Positions 9,390-17,790 are shown, counted from the stretch's first letter. The stretch: DNA of 64,000 nt from 3107 sp001483205 (GCA_964291375.2 OZ219809.1:434001-498000), one strand, 5' to 3'. The notes: generated by a model from the sequence alone, not told the origin. Made by a program: numbers and translations.

Positions 9390-9919
9390 GGTTCGTTGAC
9401 AAAGGCGGTTGCTGAGGTCAGCGCATAGCCGCCGCTTGTTTCCTTAGGCAGGGCCAGGCCAAGGCCCGTGGTGGGAAACAGCGGATCGACGATAACGCAG
9501 GCACGCATCAGGACCATTTCATTGCTTTCGCCGCCGACGAAATGGGTCACGGGCTGAATGTCGGCGCTGCGGTCCACGCAGGCAACACGTTCGGTCGGTT
9601 GCTGCCATGTGGAGGCGTTGATCGGGCGCAGCTCCAGCAACAGCGCGTTATTGCAATCAGGAAGCAGCGTCGCGCTCTCGCAGATGTGGTTCTTTACCGC
9701 ACTATGGGTCAGCGGCGAGATTGAGCCGAGCCGCAACGCCCGGACGGTCTTGTTGATGCTGCTGTCGAGGCTCACCTGCCGTATCATGTAGAAACCGGCC
9801 TCGAACGCGGTCAGGAAAACGGTTATGACCGACGGGAACAGGATCACGAATTCCACCGTGACATTTGCCCTTTCGTCGAGCGCAAACCGTCTGATCGTGT
9901 GTGTCAACATTTTCATCAT
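9386..9919 (-). CDS. TadE-like pseudopilin/pilus assembly protein
   Basis: The protein has 177 residues. After a short basic N-terminus (THTIRRFALDERA) comes NVTVEFVILFPSVITVFLTAFEAGFYMIRQ, a TadE-like membrane helix with the conserved Glu after TV. The remaining domain contains four to five Cys residues and is probably periplasmic. The start codon overlaps the stop of the VWA gene (TAATG), and the stop overlaps the next TadE gene (ATGA), so the three are co-translated. The second ATG at 9916 is an equally possible start. Tad ATPase, secretin and prepilin peptidase genes are not in this window. Confidence 0.72.
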   Translation of the reverse strand: MMKMLTHTIRRFALDERANVTVEFVILFPSVITVFLTAFEAGFYMIRQVSLDSSINKTVRALRLGSISPLTHSAVKNHICESATLLPDCNNALLLELRPINASTWQQPTERVACVDRSADIQPVTHFVGGESNEMVLMRACVIVDPLFPTTGLGLALPKETSGGYALTSATAFVNEP

Positions 9920-11724
9920 TACTGGGTCAGCCTGAGTTGTTTGATGTCGCTGGCGATGGCCGCAAATGCCTTCGATATGTCGGTGCCCTCAACATCGAAA
10001 TAATGGCTGTCAGAGGAAGCGCAATCCGACAGGACGGCTTTTCCGCTATCCGGTGCCTCGAAAGCGATGGTGTAGACCATGCTGCCCTGCTCCTTGGTGG
10101 CCGCACAGATGTTCGACAGCCGGGCATCGGCATCATTGGCGTATATTTCGATTATCGGTGCCTCCCCCAAAGCGTGGAAATCTGCCGGGGGTATGTAACC
10201 TCTCGAATACGCTTCAAACAATAGCGCACCGGATGCGCGCAGCGGCTGCCAGGTTGCAAGGATTTCCACCCAGGACAGCCGGGTAACGGTTTCCGTGCTT
10301 TCCGGGGACGATTCCGAATCGTCATATTCAGCATAGCCGTAAGGGTGCGAGAGCTCACGTTCCGCATCAGTGACAGCCCGCCGCATGAACGAATCGTCGG
10401 TGTGGTCGTCCGGCGTGCCGTTATCATCATAGCGGATCGAGAAGCGTGAATAATCATCGGGCATATCCGCGAGCGTCTGGCCCGGATAGTCGCGTTTGAC
10501 CCAGACATCCGACATGCCGGTTTTGTAGGGTTCGCTGATGTCCCATTGAGTGGTGTTCTGGCCGTCCGTCATCAGGATGATGACCTTCATCGTATTTCTT
10601 TCGCCATAGTCATAGGGTCGCCCGCTGACGCTGCCCGAGACCACATCGTCGGCAATCAGGCCGTCGATGACGGGGCGGGTGCCCGGATCAAGCAGCGCCG
10701 CGCCCCATTTCATGCCCAGGTCAATCCCGGTGGTGCCGTAGCCGTTGAGATTGTCAATCGCCTCTTTCAGGTCATCCGCGTCGAGAGAAAAGGGCAGGAC
10801 CGCGTTGCCCCGGAACTCCTCGTTCGGGCACCAGGGAACGCTGATCGGCTTGTCCGGCCCCTCGCCAATAAGGTGGCCAAGATTGCTGAAGAGGAGAAAG
10901 CCATCCTGCTGTTCAAAATGTGCGAGGATCTCCAGCGGCTCCGTCGGGTCAATACCGGTGGTGTGGAACGCGGCGTCGTCGAACTTGGGGCAATAGGAAT
11001 AGGTATGCGGCTGGATCAGGTTGTAATGGGCCGCCATGTCGGGGCCGATATTGACCATATGCGCATAGGGCACGACAGAGATGGTGATGATGTTGCCGTC
11101 GTCGTTTCTGGTGATCATGGTGTCGATAAATTCCTTGGCCGCCACCTGAAGGTTTTGGATCCGGTTGTGGTAGTTCATTGATCCGGACACATCCACGATC
11201 AGCGAAATCTCGATATTGGGCAGGCCGTTCTCGGCGGTGCCTGATGCGACCGCAGACCAGACATCATCGCCCATATATTCATACCAGTCGCTTAAGGTCA
11301 CAACGCTATTTTCAATGTCCTCCGGTGGGGAACCCTTGATGAACCACGTATCCACGTCCATGGCCGCCCGGGCGCTGACCGACCGGTAGTTCGGGCCTTC
11401 CTCCACCCTGATGCCGGTCAGGTGGCTGCCAAGCCCGGCCTTGTCGAAATAATCCTGCACCACCGCTCTCGGCTCTAGTGTCTGATCAAGGTCGGTCGCC
11501 GCCAGAATGGCGCGGTCAACCGTGTTTTGCAGCGTGACCCTGCTGGTTTCATGGCGTGCGATGTCTATGGCGGTGCCCGCGACGACCAGCATGATCACGA
11601 AGAAGTAAAGCGCCAGGATGACGATTGCGCCGTCCTCTGCGCGTCGGAAATGTCCGGCGGTGTTCGGGGTGCGGTCATCAGGTTGGGGCCTGGGCGCGCG
11701 GGGGGCGGTTTTCCGTGTGAACAT
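9919..11724 (-). CDS. TadG-like protein with von Willebrand factor A domain
   Basis: This is a 601-residue predicted membrane-anchored surface or periplasmic protein. Near the N-terminus is a TadG/TadE-like hydrophobic helix preceded by an acidic residue (RAEDGAIVILALYFFVIMLVVAG). A VWA domain follows with the metal-ion-dependent adhesion motif DVSGS at about residue 170 and downstream ILMTDGQN. The frame is open far upstream to 12576, but that part is antisense to the dehydrogenase gene. ATG 11724 begins a plausible basic N-terminus, though the ribosome site is weak. It heads a co-translated trio with two TadE-like genes, suggesting an adhesive or assembly role in a Tad-type pilus. Confidence 0.75.
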   Translation of the reverse strand: MFTRKTAPRAPRPQPDDRTPNTAGHFRRAEDGAIVILALYFFVIMLVVAGTAIDIARHETSRVTLQNTVDRAILAATDLDQTLEPRAVVQDYFDKAGLGSHLTGIRVEEGPNYRSVSARAAMDVDTWFIKGSPPEDIENSVVTLSDWYEYMGDDVWSAVASGTAENGLPNIEISLIVDVSGSMNYHNRIQNLQVAAKEFIDTMITRNDDGNIITISVVPYAHMVNIGPDMAAHYNLIQPHTYSYCPKFDDAAFHTTGIDPTEPLEILAHFEQQDGFLLFSNLGHLIGEGPDKPISVPWCPNEEFRGNAVLPFSLDADDLKEAIDNLNGYGTTGIDLGMKWGAALLDPGTRPVIDGLIADDVVSGSVSGRPYDYGERNTMKVIILMTDGQNTTQWDISEPYKTGMSDVWVKRDYPGQTLADMPDDYSRFSIRYDDNGTPDDHTDDSFMRRAVTDAERELSHPYGYAEYDDSESSPESTETVTRLSWVEILATWQPLRASGALLFEAYSRGYIPPADFHALGEAPIIEIYANDADARLSNICAATKEQGSMVYTIAFEAPDSGKAVLSDCASSDSHYFDVEGTDISKAFAAIASDIKQLRLTQ

Positions 11725-12087
11725 CGTGGCAGCCTTTTCGTCTTCATGCTCCTGCAACCCTTTCAGGACAACTCGTGCCCCCGGTGTTTCGCCAGCCTGA
11801 AAGACGGTCAGGAGACTGCAACGGGAATCAGGCGAGAATATGACACCCCCCATGATCAGGGAGTAAACGCCCGTCTTCTGACCGCCAACCGCCCCGGAAA
11901 TCGTGTTTTGTGGTGTATCTCTGCTTAATTGGCTGAATTTGTTCATATTGTTGAAGGATAAGTTCCGCCATGGCCGGGGGGTGATTCGACCTGGCCTATC
12001 GAAATTTGTTGTTGAGTCGGGGCAAACTGTCATAGGCTTGACGGACAGGGCGATGCCGGAGCGCTTCCGGCGGATTTGGAGGACAGA
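11725..12087. other. divergent intergenic region between VWA gene and glutamate dehydrogenase
   Basis: These 363 bases hold no convincing ORF. About 11895-11965 is clearly more AT-rich than the surroundings and is the likely place for divergent promoters, but no clean -35/-10 pair could be assigned. A GGAGG ribosome site at 12078-12082 belongs to the plus-strand gene at 12088. Confidence 0.5.
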
Positions 12088-13515
12088 ATGGACGTAAAGA
12101 ACGAACCGAGCTTCAGAGAATCCGTTGATCTGATGTTCAACCGGGCTGTCGCGCTGATTGATCTCGCGCCCGGCCTGAAGGAAAAAATCAGGGTTTGCAA
12201 TGCGACCTACACGGTGCGTTTCGGTGTGCGGCTGAGGGGGCGCATTCAGACCTTCAGGGGGTATCGTTCCGTCCATTCCGACCATATGGAGCCGGTGAAG
12301 GGCGGTATCCGCTATTCCACGGCGGTCAATCAGGACGAAGTGGAGGCGCTGGCCGCCCTGATGACCTATAAATGCGCGCTGGTCGAAGCCCCGTTCGGGG
12401 GGTCCAAGGGCGGGTTGTGTCTTGATCCGCGGGAATGGGACGAACACGAGCTGGAACAGATCACCCGAAGGTTCGCCTATGAGCTGGCCAAGCGCGACCT
12501 GATCCACCCGTCGCAGAATGTGCCTGCCCCCGACATGGGCACCGGAGAGCGCGAAATGGCCTGGATCGCCGATCAATACGCGCGGATGAACACCACCGAC
12601 ATCAATGCGCGGGCCTGTGTGACCGGCAAGCCGCTCAACGCCGGTGGCATATCGGGCCGGGTCGAGGCGACGGGGCGCGGTGTTCAGTATGCGTTACGGG
12701 AGTTTTTCCGCCACCCCGAGGACATCGCAAAGGCCGGGCTTGGCGGGTCGCTCGACGGCAAGCGGGTGATCGTGCAGGGCCTGGGCAATGTCGGCTATCA
12801 TGCCGCGCGGTTCTTGCAGGAAGAGGACGGTTGCCGGATCACCGGCATCATTGAGCGTGACGGTGGTCTGTTTGATGAAGGCGGGCTGAATGTCGAACAG
12901 GTCCGCGAGTGGATCGCCGGGCATGGCGGCGTCACCGGCTATCCCGGCGCGCGCCATGTGGAGAACGGCGCGGCGCTTCTGGAAGAGGCGTGCGATATTC
13001 TGATCCCGGCGGCACTGGAGGGGGTCATCAACCTGTCAAACGCCGCGCGGATCAAAGCCCCGCTGATTATCGAGGCGGCAAACGGCCCGGTGACCGCCGG
13101 GGCGGATGAGATATTGCGTGATAAAGGCGTGGTGATCATTCCCGACATGTATGCCAATGCCGGTGGCGTCACGGTGTCCTATTTCGAGTGGGTCAAGAAT
13201 CTCAGCCATATCCGGTTTGGCCGGATGCAGCGCCGGTCCGAAGAAGCCCGCGCCCAGCTTATCATTGACGAGCTTGAGCGGCTGAGCGCCGAGAAGGGGC
13301 TGGGGGCGATCAGCGACCGGTTCAAGGATCAGTATCTGCGCGGGGCGGGCGAATTGGAGCTGGTGCGTTCGGGCCTCGACGACACCATGCGCATCGCCTA
13401 CCAGTCCATGCGCAAGATCTGGCATGACCGAGAGGATGTCGGGGATTTGCGGACTGCCGCCTATCTGGTCGCCATCGGCAAGGTGGCTGCCAGCTATCGC
13501 GCCAAGGGGCTGTGA
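12088..13515 (+). CDS. gdhA: Glu/Leu/Phe/Val-family dehydrogenase (probable glutamate dehydrogenase)
   Basis: This 475-residue enzyme of the amino-acid dehydrogenase family interconverts glutamate and 2-oxoglutarate plus ammonia with NAD(P). The catalytic block YKCALVEAPFGGSKGGL carries the conserved lysines, VPAPDMGTGEREMAWI the conserved Asp, and GKRVIVQGLGNVG is the Rossmann dinucleotide loop. A TTG-initiated extension to 12076 exists, but ATG 12088 sits 5 nt after a perfect GGAGG and is preferred. Cofactor preference cannot be read with confidence. Glutamate is the likeliest substrate on family grounds; a branched-chain substrate is not excluded. Confidence 0.88.
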   Translation: MDVKNEPSFRESVDLMFNRAVALIDLAPGLKEKIRVCNATYTVRFGVRLRGRIQTFRGYRSVHSDHMEPVKGGIRYSTAVNQDEVEALAALMTYKCALVEAPFGGSKGGLCLDPREWDEHELEQITRRFAYELAKRDLIHPSQNVPAPDMGTGEREMAWIADQYARMNTTDINARACVTGKPLNAGGISGRVEATGRGVQYALREFFRHPEDIAKAGLGGSLDGKRVIVQGLGNVGYHAARFLQEEDGCRITGIIERDGGLFDEGGLNVEQVREWIAGHGGVTGYPGARHVENGAALLEEACDILIPAALEGVINLSNAARIKAPLIIEAANGPVTAGADEILRDKGVVIIPDMYANAGGVTVSYFEWVKNLSHIRFGRMQRRSEEARAQLIIDELERLSAEKGLGAISDRFKDQYLRGAGELELVRSGLDDTMRIAYQSMRKIWHDREDVGDLRTAAYLVAIGKVAASYRAKGL

Positions 13516-13592
13516 CAGGTCGCGCAGGCCCGGGCCGAAGGGATGTGACCGACCACAAGAGCGCGGGCGTCTGAGTGCCCCCGCATAAGACG

Positions 13593-13620
13593 GCTGCCGT
13601 TCCCTTCGGGGGGCGGCAGC
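13593..13620 (+). promoter_or_regulatory. strong hairpin in the leader of the restriction-modification locus
   Basis: GCTGCCG and CGGCAGC form a 7-bp stem that extends through CCC/GGG around a TTCG loop. It lies about 17 nt before the methyltransferase ATG and 75 nt after the dehydrogenase stop. No T-run follows. It could end upstream transcription in a Rho-assisted way, stabilise the leader, or limit expression of the R-M genes; which one cannot be told from sequence. Confidence 0.4.
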
Positions 13621-13636
13621 TATCCCGGAGAACCAC

Positions 13637-14857
13637 ATGAACCGGCAACTCTCTTTCTTCCGGGCCGACGACAGGCAAGCCGACTTTCGGCAAGAGTTGG
13701 GTGCGTATCGCGCGTTCGGACAGACCACACAGGTTGAGGTCGCGCATGGCGTCCCGCGTTTTGTCAACGAGTTTTGGACAGCACGTCAGAGACAGGCGCA
13801 CAGGCTGCATGAGGTAAGCTACAGAGCGTGCTTCAAGCCGCAACTGCCTGCGTTTTTCATCGACCGGATGACGAAACCCGGCGAGATTGTTTATGACCCG
13901 TTCATGGGGCGCGGCACGACGCCCATTGAGGCCGCTCTGCGGGGCAGAATACCTTATGGCAACGACGCCAATCCTCTCAGCCGTGCGCTGACGGAACCCC
14001 GGATCGACGCGCCGACCCTGACAGAAGTGAAAGCGCGTCTGGGTGAAATCCCTTGGCACGCCTTCCGCGACATCGCGCATGAAGAGCTTTTGACATTTTA
14101 TCACCCGACGACACTGGCGCATATAGAGGGGCTGCGCGCCCGGTTGCTGAAACGCCAGGCGTCCGGGGAACTCGACCGGGTGGACCGGTGGATCAGGATG
14201 GTGGCGATCAACCGTCTTACCGGGCATTCCCCTGGCTTCTTTTCGGTCTATACCCTGCCGCCAAATCAGGCCGTCACGGTAGAGCGGCAAAGGAAAATCA
14301 ATGACCGGCGCGGTCAGACGCCGCCTTTGCGCGATGTGCCTGCGCTGATTGCCGTAAAGTCGCGCAGCCTGCTGTCACAGGGCCGGGTGAGCGCGCCCTC
14401 TGCCTTGTTTGTCACCGGGCAATCCCACGATACCCCGGTCATTCCTGACGGCGCGGTTGCCCTGACGGTTACGTCGCCGCCTTTTCTCGACATCGTTCAT
14501 TATGAGGCCGACAACTGGTTGCGCTGCTGGTTTCTTGGGGTTGATCCGGCGTCGGTGAAGATAGACCGGCACAGGAATGTCGGGGACTGGCAGGCGTTTA
14601 TCGCTGCCACGCTTGGGGAACTGGCGCGCCTCACCCGCCCCGGCGGTCATGTCGCCTTTGAGGTCGGCGAGGTTCGCAACGGGTCCATACGGCTGGAGGA
14701 CCATGTGATCGCCGCCGCCCGCGGTCTGCCGTTTGAAGTGCTTGGCGTGATGATCAACCGGCAGGTATTCACCAAAACATCGAACTGCTGGGGGGTGGCG
14801 AACAACAGAAGCGGGACGAACAGCAACCGCATTGTCGTGCTGAGGAGGCAGGCATGA
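13637..14857 (+). CDS. DNA methyltransferase of an R-M system (DPFMGRGTT / TSPPF type)
   Basis: This 406-residue SAM-dependent DNA amino-methyltransferase has the SAM-binding motif I at about residues 90-98 (DPFMGRGTTP) and the catalytic motif IV at about 277-281 (TSPPF). A TSPP core is typical of N4-cytosine enzymes but is also found in some N6-adenine enzymes, so the modified base is uncertain. A roughly 180-residue segment between the two motifs may hold the target-recognition domain. Its stop overlaps a small ORF start (ATGA), and a second methyltransferase and a candidate nuclease follow. A short chimeric fragment of this gene recurs at 16506-16539. Recognition sequence unknown. Confidence 0.85.
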   Translation: MNRQLSFFRADDRQADFRQELGAYRAFGQTTQVEVAHGVPRFVNEFWTARQRQAHRLHEVSYRACFKPQLPAFFIDRMTKPGEIVYDPFMGRGTTPIEAALRGRIPYGNDANPLSRALTEPRIDAPTLTEVKARLGEIPWHAFRDIAHEELLTFYHPTTLAHIEGLRARLLKRQASGELDRVDRWIRMVAINRLTGHSPGFFSVYTLPPNQAVTVERQRKINDRRGQTPPLRDVPALIAVKSRSLLSQGRVSAPSALFVTGQSHDTPVIPDGAVALTVTSPPFLDIVHYEADNWLRCWFLGVDPASVKIDRHRNVGDWQAFIAATLGELARLTRPGGHVAFEVGEVRNGSIRLEDHVIAAARGLPFEVLGVMINRQVFTKTSNCWGVANNRSGTNSNRIVVLRRQA

Positions 14858-15033
14858 GCGGTGACAGACAAGAGCGCGGGGAAAAGGCGCTGGCGCAAAT
14901 CAGGCCTGTGAAGCGTCGCCATCGGCAGGCGCAAGCGGGCACATGCTTGACTGAAATGCGCCATCCTTTATACCCGCAGAAAAGTCGCCGGAAATTGCCG
15001 ATGACAGCCCCGGCGTCGGGAGCATGGCCGTGA
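14854..15033 (+). CDS. small basic ORF of 59 residues inside the R-M locus
   Basis: This short ORF starts with the ATGA overlap at the methyltransferase stop and runs 10 nt into the next methyltransferase gene, so its position fits translational coupling. The product is strongly basic (many Arg, Lys and His, for example KRRHRQAQ and PQKSRRKLP) and has no recognised domain or helix-turn-helix. An AGGAGG-like site lies just upstream inside the preceding gene. It may be a real small protein, or just an open bridge that carries ribosomes to the next gene. Confidence 0.4.
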   Translation: MSGDRQERGEKALAQIRPVKRRHRQAQAGTCLTEMRHPLYPQKSRRKLPMTAPASGAWP

Positions 15034-15827
15034 AGTCCTTTGACCAATTCTATACACATCCCGAACTGGCAAGGGCATTTGCAGCCGAAATTGTTGGTCG
15101 GTGGGGGGACGACCATGATGTGCTTTTTGTCGAACCCGCCGCCGGGGCCGGGGCGTTCCGTGATCCGTTAGTCGGGGCAGGCCGTAAGGTTCGGGCCATC
15201 GACATCGCCCCGCAAGCCCCCGGTATCCTGCAAGGGGATTTCCTCGGGTTGCATGACCTGTTTGCCGGGGACCATTCCGCGGTGGTTGTGATAGGCAACC
15301 CGCCGTTCGGCAAAAATGCGTCCATGGCGGTGCGTTTCTTCAACCGGGCCGCCATACATGCCGACGAGATCGCCTTTATCGTGCCGCGCACATTTCGCAA
15401 GATGAGCGTTCAGGGCCGCCTGCACCGGAACTTTCACCTGTCTTGGGACAGGGATGTGCCGGGCGACGCCTTTCTGCTGTCCGGCAATCCCCACGATGTT
15501 CCCTGTGCGTGGCAGATATGGACCAGACAGCCTTATGAGCGGATCATGCCGCCTGCCCCGCCCGTGGACCATCTGATCGACTATACAACGCCGGGCCGCG
15601 CCAGTTTTGCCATGCGCCGCGTCGGTTTTTATACCGGTCGCATTGTGACGCAGAACATATCCACACTGTCCCGAACAACGCACTATTTCATGCGCGAAGT
15701 CCGGTCCGGCGTTATCGACACCCTGCGCAGCATAAACTGGCTTGATGTGACGGCGCAAACGGCGGGTGTGCGCTCTTTGTCCAAGCGCGAGATCGCGTTC
15801 AGATTGAGCGAGATTTACAATGCCTGA
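15024..15827 (+). CDS. DNA adenine methyltransferase-like protein (NPPF type)
   Basis: This 267-residue SAM-dependent methyltransferase has motif I EPAAGAGAF at about residues 37-45 and catalytic motif IV NPPF at about residue 92, the pattern of N6-adenine DNA methyltransferases. It lacks a large C-terminal target domain, so recognition may lie in the last third (about residues 150-267) or depend on a partner. It starts within the small 59-residue ORF and overlaps the following candidate endonuclease by 8 nt, a tight R-M arrangement. With the first methyltransferase it could modify the two strands of an asymmetric site; that is inference. Confidence 0.82.
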   Translation: MAVKSFDQFYTHPELARAFAAEIVGRWGDDHDVLFVEPAAGAGAFRDPLVGAGRKVRAIDIAPQAPGILQGDFLGLHDLFAGDHSAVVVIGNPPFGKNASMAVRFFNRAAIHADEIAFIVPRTFRKMSVQGRLHRNFHLSWDRDVPGDAFLLSGNPHDVPCAWQIWTRQPYERIMPPAPPVDHLIDYTTPGRASFAMRRVGFYTGRIVTQNISTLSRTTHYFMREVRSGVIDTLRSINWLDVTAQTAGVRSLSKREIAFRLSEIYNA

Positions 15828-16476
15828 GCATTCTGAAAATCAGATGCACGGGAAGAGCTTCGAGAACATGATAAAGGCGGCCAACGGGATATTCACCTTT
15901 GCCGCAGCAGATCGCAAGCGACCTCCTGACAGCATATTCGACATAGGTGCGGAAGATGACCGGAAACTTGGGGTGCCGACTTCCATCAAAACCACCGGGA
16001 ACAACACCGTTGCCCTGGCGGATGCGCGCATGTTCTGGCGGTCGTTCGGCTTTGCTCCTTATCGGATCATCATCGGCACATACAGCCAGGCAGGAGGAAG
16101 AAAGGTCTTTTCCGAAATTCACGAACTGATCCTGCGGGAAAAATACCGTGATGTGATGCTGGGCAGTATCAGCGAGGATATGGTGAAAAGGTTTCACGAT
16201 GGATTGAAAAAATTCGGGGTGGGTTCACATGAACAGGCCAGAGAGTGGGCGAGAGAGCAGAAGCATCAGCTTGAAAGCGATTTCGGCCTTGTTACTCTGA
16301 ATCCCAAGATCGATTCAAAAAACCAGAGGCGGCTTCAATGCAGTATTCCGCTTGCGGCATTGATCAGGGCGGTGGATGCAGGGGACTACGAATTGCACTC
16401 GGATAGATTCGGGAACCTTCCCTTGCCCGCACAGATTATCAGTGGTGCGCGCAAACTGAAGAAAAAGACGCCATGA
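15820..16476 (+). CDS. candidate type II restriction endonuclease
   Basis: This 218-residue protein was not recognised by name. It overlaps the NPPF methyltransferase by 8 nt and ends the R-M operon, the usual place for the nuclease. The region FDIGAEDDRKLGVPTSIKTTG contains an acidic residue and a hydrophobic-x-Lys step compatible with a PD-(D/E)xK-type core in the first third, but I cannot prove the fold. The C-terminal third is basic (ARKLKKK). The gene is visibly more AT-rich than neighbouring core genes, consistent with horizontal transfer. An unrelated accessory protein remains possible. Confidence 0.6.
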   Translation: MPEHSENQMHGKSFENMIKAANGIFTFAAADRKRPPDSIFDIGAEDDRKLGVPTSIKTTGNNTVALADARMFWRSFGFAPYRIIIGTYSQAGGRKVFSEIHELILREKYRDVMLGSISEDMVKRFHDGLKKFGVGSHEQAREWAREQKHQLESDFGLVTLNPKIDSKNQRRLQCSIPLAALIRAVDAGDYELHSDRFGNLPLPAQIISGARKLKKKTP

Positions 16477-16505
16477 CAACCAAGCCGGGGCCGTGATTCG
16501 GCATG

Positions 16506-16539
16506 GGAATGTCGGGGATTGGCAGGCGTTCACCAAAAC
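16506..16539 (+). pseudogene. 34-bp chimeric remnant of the upstream methyltransferase gene
   Basis: Bases 16506-16530 match 14574-14598 at 24 of 25 positions, and the continuation 16531-16539 matches 14770-14778 exactly. The two halves are joined at a shared TT, as if 171 nt between them (57 codons, in frame) had been deleted. This looks like a scar of a second, deleted methyltransferase copy downstream of the R-M island. Confidence 0.65.
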
Positions 16540-16557
16540 GCGACCGGTCCACTCCCC

Positions 16558-17739
16558 CTAAACCGCCCTTCGCAGCGCTCCGGCCAGATCGGTGCGCTCC
16601 CAGCTAAAGCCACCGTCCTCGTCCGGGGCGCGCCCGAAATGGCCATAGGCGGCGGTGCGCTGGTAAATCGGCCTGTTCAGCCCCAGATGCTCGCGAATGC
16701 CGCGCGGCGTCAGGTCCATGCAGGCGGCGACGGCGGCCTCGATCCCGGCCTCATCCACCTGCCCCGTGCCGTGGGTATCCGCACAGATCGACAGGGGCCG
16801 GGCGACGCCGATGGCATAGGACAGTTGCAGCGTGCAGCGCCCGGCCAGCCCGGCGGCAACCACATTCTTGGCCAGATAGCGCGCGGCATAGGCGGCAGAG
16901 CGATCAACCTTGCTGGGATCCTTGCCGGAAAAGGCACCGCCGCCGTGGGGCGCGGCCCCGCCATAGGTATCGACGATGATCTTGCGCCCGGTCAGGCCCG
17001 CATCCCCGTCCGGGCCGCCGATCACGAACTTGCCGGTCGGGTTGACATGCCATTCGGTGCGGTCATCCAGCCAGCCGTCGGGCAGGGTCTCGCGGATATA
17101 AGGCTCGACAATCGCGCGCACATCCCCCGAGCTCAGACGTGCATCCAGATGCTGGGTTGACAGCACGATCGAGCTGACGCCGACCGGTTTGCCGTTCTCG
17201 TAACGGACGGAAAGCTGCGATTTGGCGTCCGGCCCCAGCTCCGGCGCGTGCCCGGATTTGCGCGCTTCGGCCAGCCGCCGCAGTATCTTGTGGGCATAGA
17301 GAATCGGGGCGGGCATAAGCTCCGGCGTTTCATCGACCGCATAGCCGAACATGATGCCCTGATCGCCCGCGCCCTCATCCCGGTTGCCCTCACCGGTCAC
17401 GCCCCGGGCGATATGGTCGGATTGTTCGTGCAGGTAATTCGACACCTGCATCGTCTGCCAGTGAAACTTGTCCTGCTCATAGCCGATGTCGCGCACACAG
17501 TCCCGCGCGATGTCCTCGATCCGGCCCATATATTCGCGCAGCCGGTCCTGATCGGTCAGGCCGACCTCGCCGCCGATAATGACGCGACTGGTGGTGGCAA
17601 AGGTTTCGCAGGCGACGCGGGCATTGGGTTCTTCGTGCAGGAAAGCGTCCAGAACCGCGTCGGAAATCCGGTCGCATACTTTGTCGGGGTGGCCTTCGGA
17701 CACCGATTCAGAGGTGAAGACATAATTGCGCCGGGTCAT
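16558..17739 (-). CDS. metK: S-adenosylmethionine synthetase
   Basis: MetK makes SAM from methionine and ATP. The 393-residue protein contains the ATP-binding GAGDQGIMFGYA hexapeptide region and the P-loop-like GGGAFSGKDPSKVDRS, both hallmark motifs. The N-terminus reads FTSESVSEGHPDKVCDRISDAVLDA as expected. Translation starts at ATG 17739, just downstream of a SAM/SAH-type riboswitch whose 3' strand contains the ribosome site, so expression is probably shut off at translation when SAM or SAH is high. The gene follows lnt in the same direction, the last of the ybeY-corC-lnt-metK series. Confidence 0.97.
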   Translation of the reverse strand: MTRRNYVFTSESVSEGHPDKVCDRISDAVLDAFLHEEPNARVACETFATTSRVIIGGEVGLTDQDRLREYMGRIEDIARDCVRDIGYEQDKFHWQTMQVSNYLHEQSDHIARGVTGEGNRDEGAGDQGIMFGYAVDETPELMPAPILYAHKILRRLAEARKSGHAPELGPDAKSQLSVRYENGKPVGVSSIVLSTQHLDARLSSGDVRAIVEPYIRETLPDGWLDDRTEWHVNPTGKFVIGGPDGDAGLTGRKIIVDTYGGAAPHGGGAFSGKDPSKVDRSAAYAARYLAKNVVAAGLAGRCTLQLSYAIGVARPLSICADTHGTGQVDEAGIEAAVAACMDLTPRGIREHLGLNRPIYQRTAAYGHFGRAPDEDGGFSWERTDLAGALRRAV

Positions 17740-17746
17740 GGGAAAG

Positions 17747-17790
17747 TGCTCCGCTAAGATTCCCCCGCCACGTCAGGAAGCCGTTGTGGC
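17747..17790 (-). promoter_or_regulatory. SAM/SAH riboswitch before metK
   Basis: On the minus strand the metK leader reads GCCACAACGGCTTCCTGACG followed by TGGC, a spacer, then GGAGCA. GCCAC and GTGGC pair as the main stem. The internal GGCTTCC strand and the downstream GGAGCA fit the H-type pseudoknot of the SAM/SAH riboswitch class, known from Rhodobacterales and associated with metK. GGAG is also the Shine-Dalgarno sequence, 9 nt before the ATG, so ligand binding would hide it. The assignment rests on recall of the consensus plus visible pairing. Confidence 0.9.

Noticed and set aside
11725..12576. N-terminal extension of the VWA protein to 12576
   Set aside because: It would be antisense to the glutamate dehydrogenase gene and place the membrane helix in the middle.
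13637..16476. Prophage or integrative element around the R-M genes
   Set aside because: No integrase, attachment-site duplication or phage genes are visible; only the R-M genes and a short scar.
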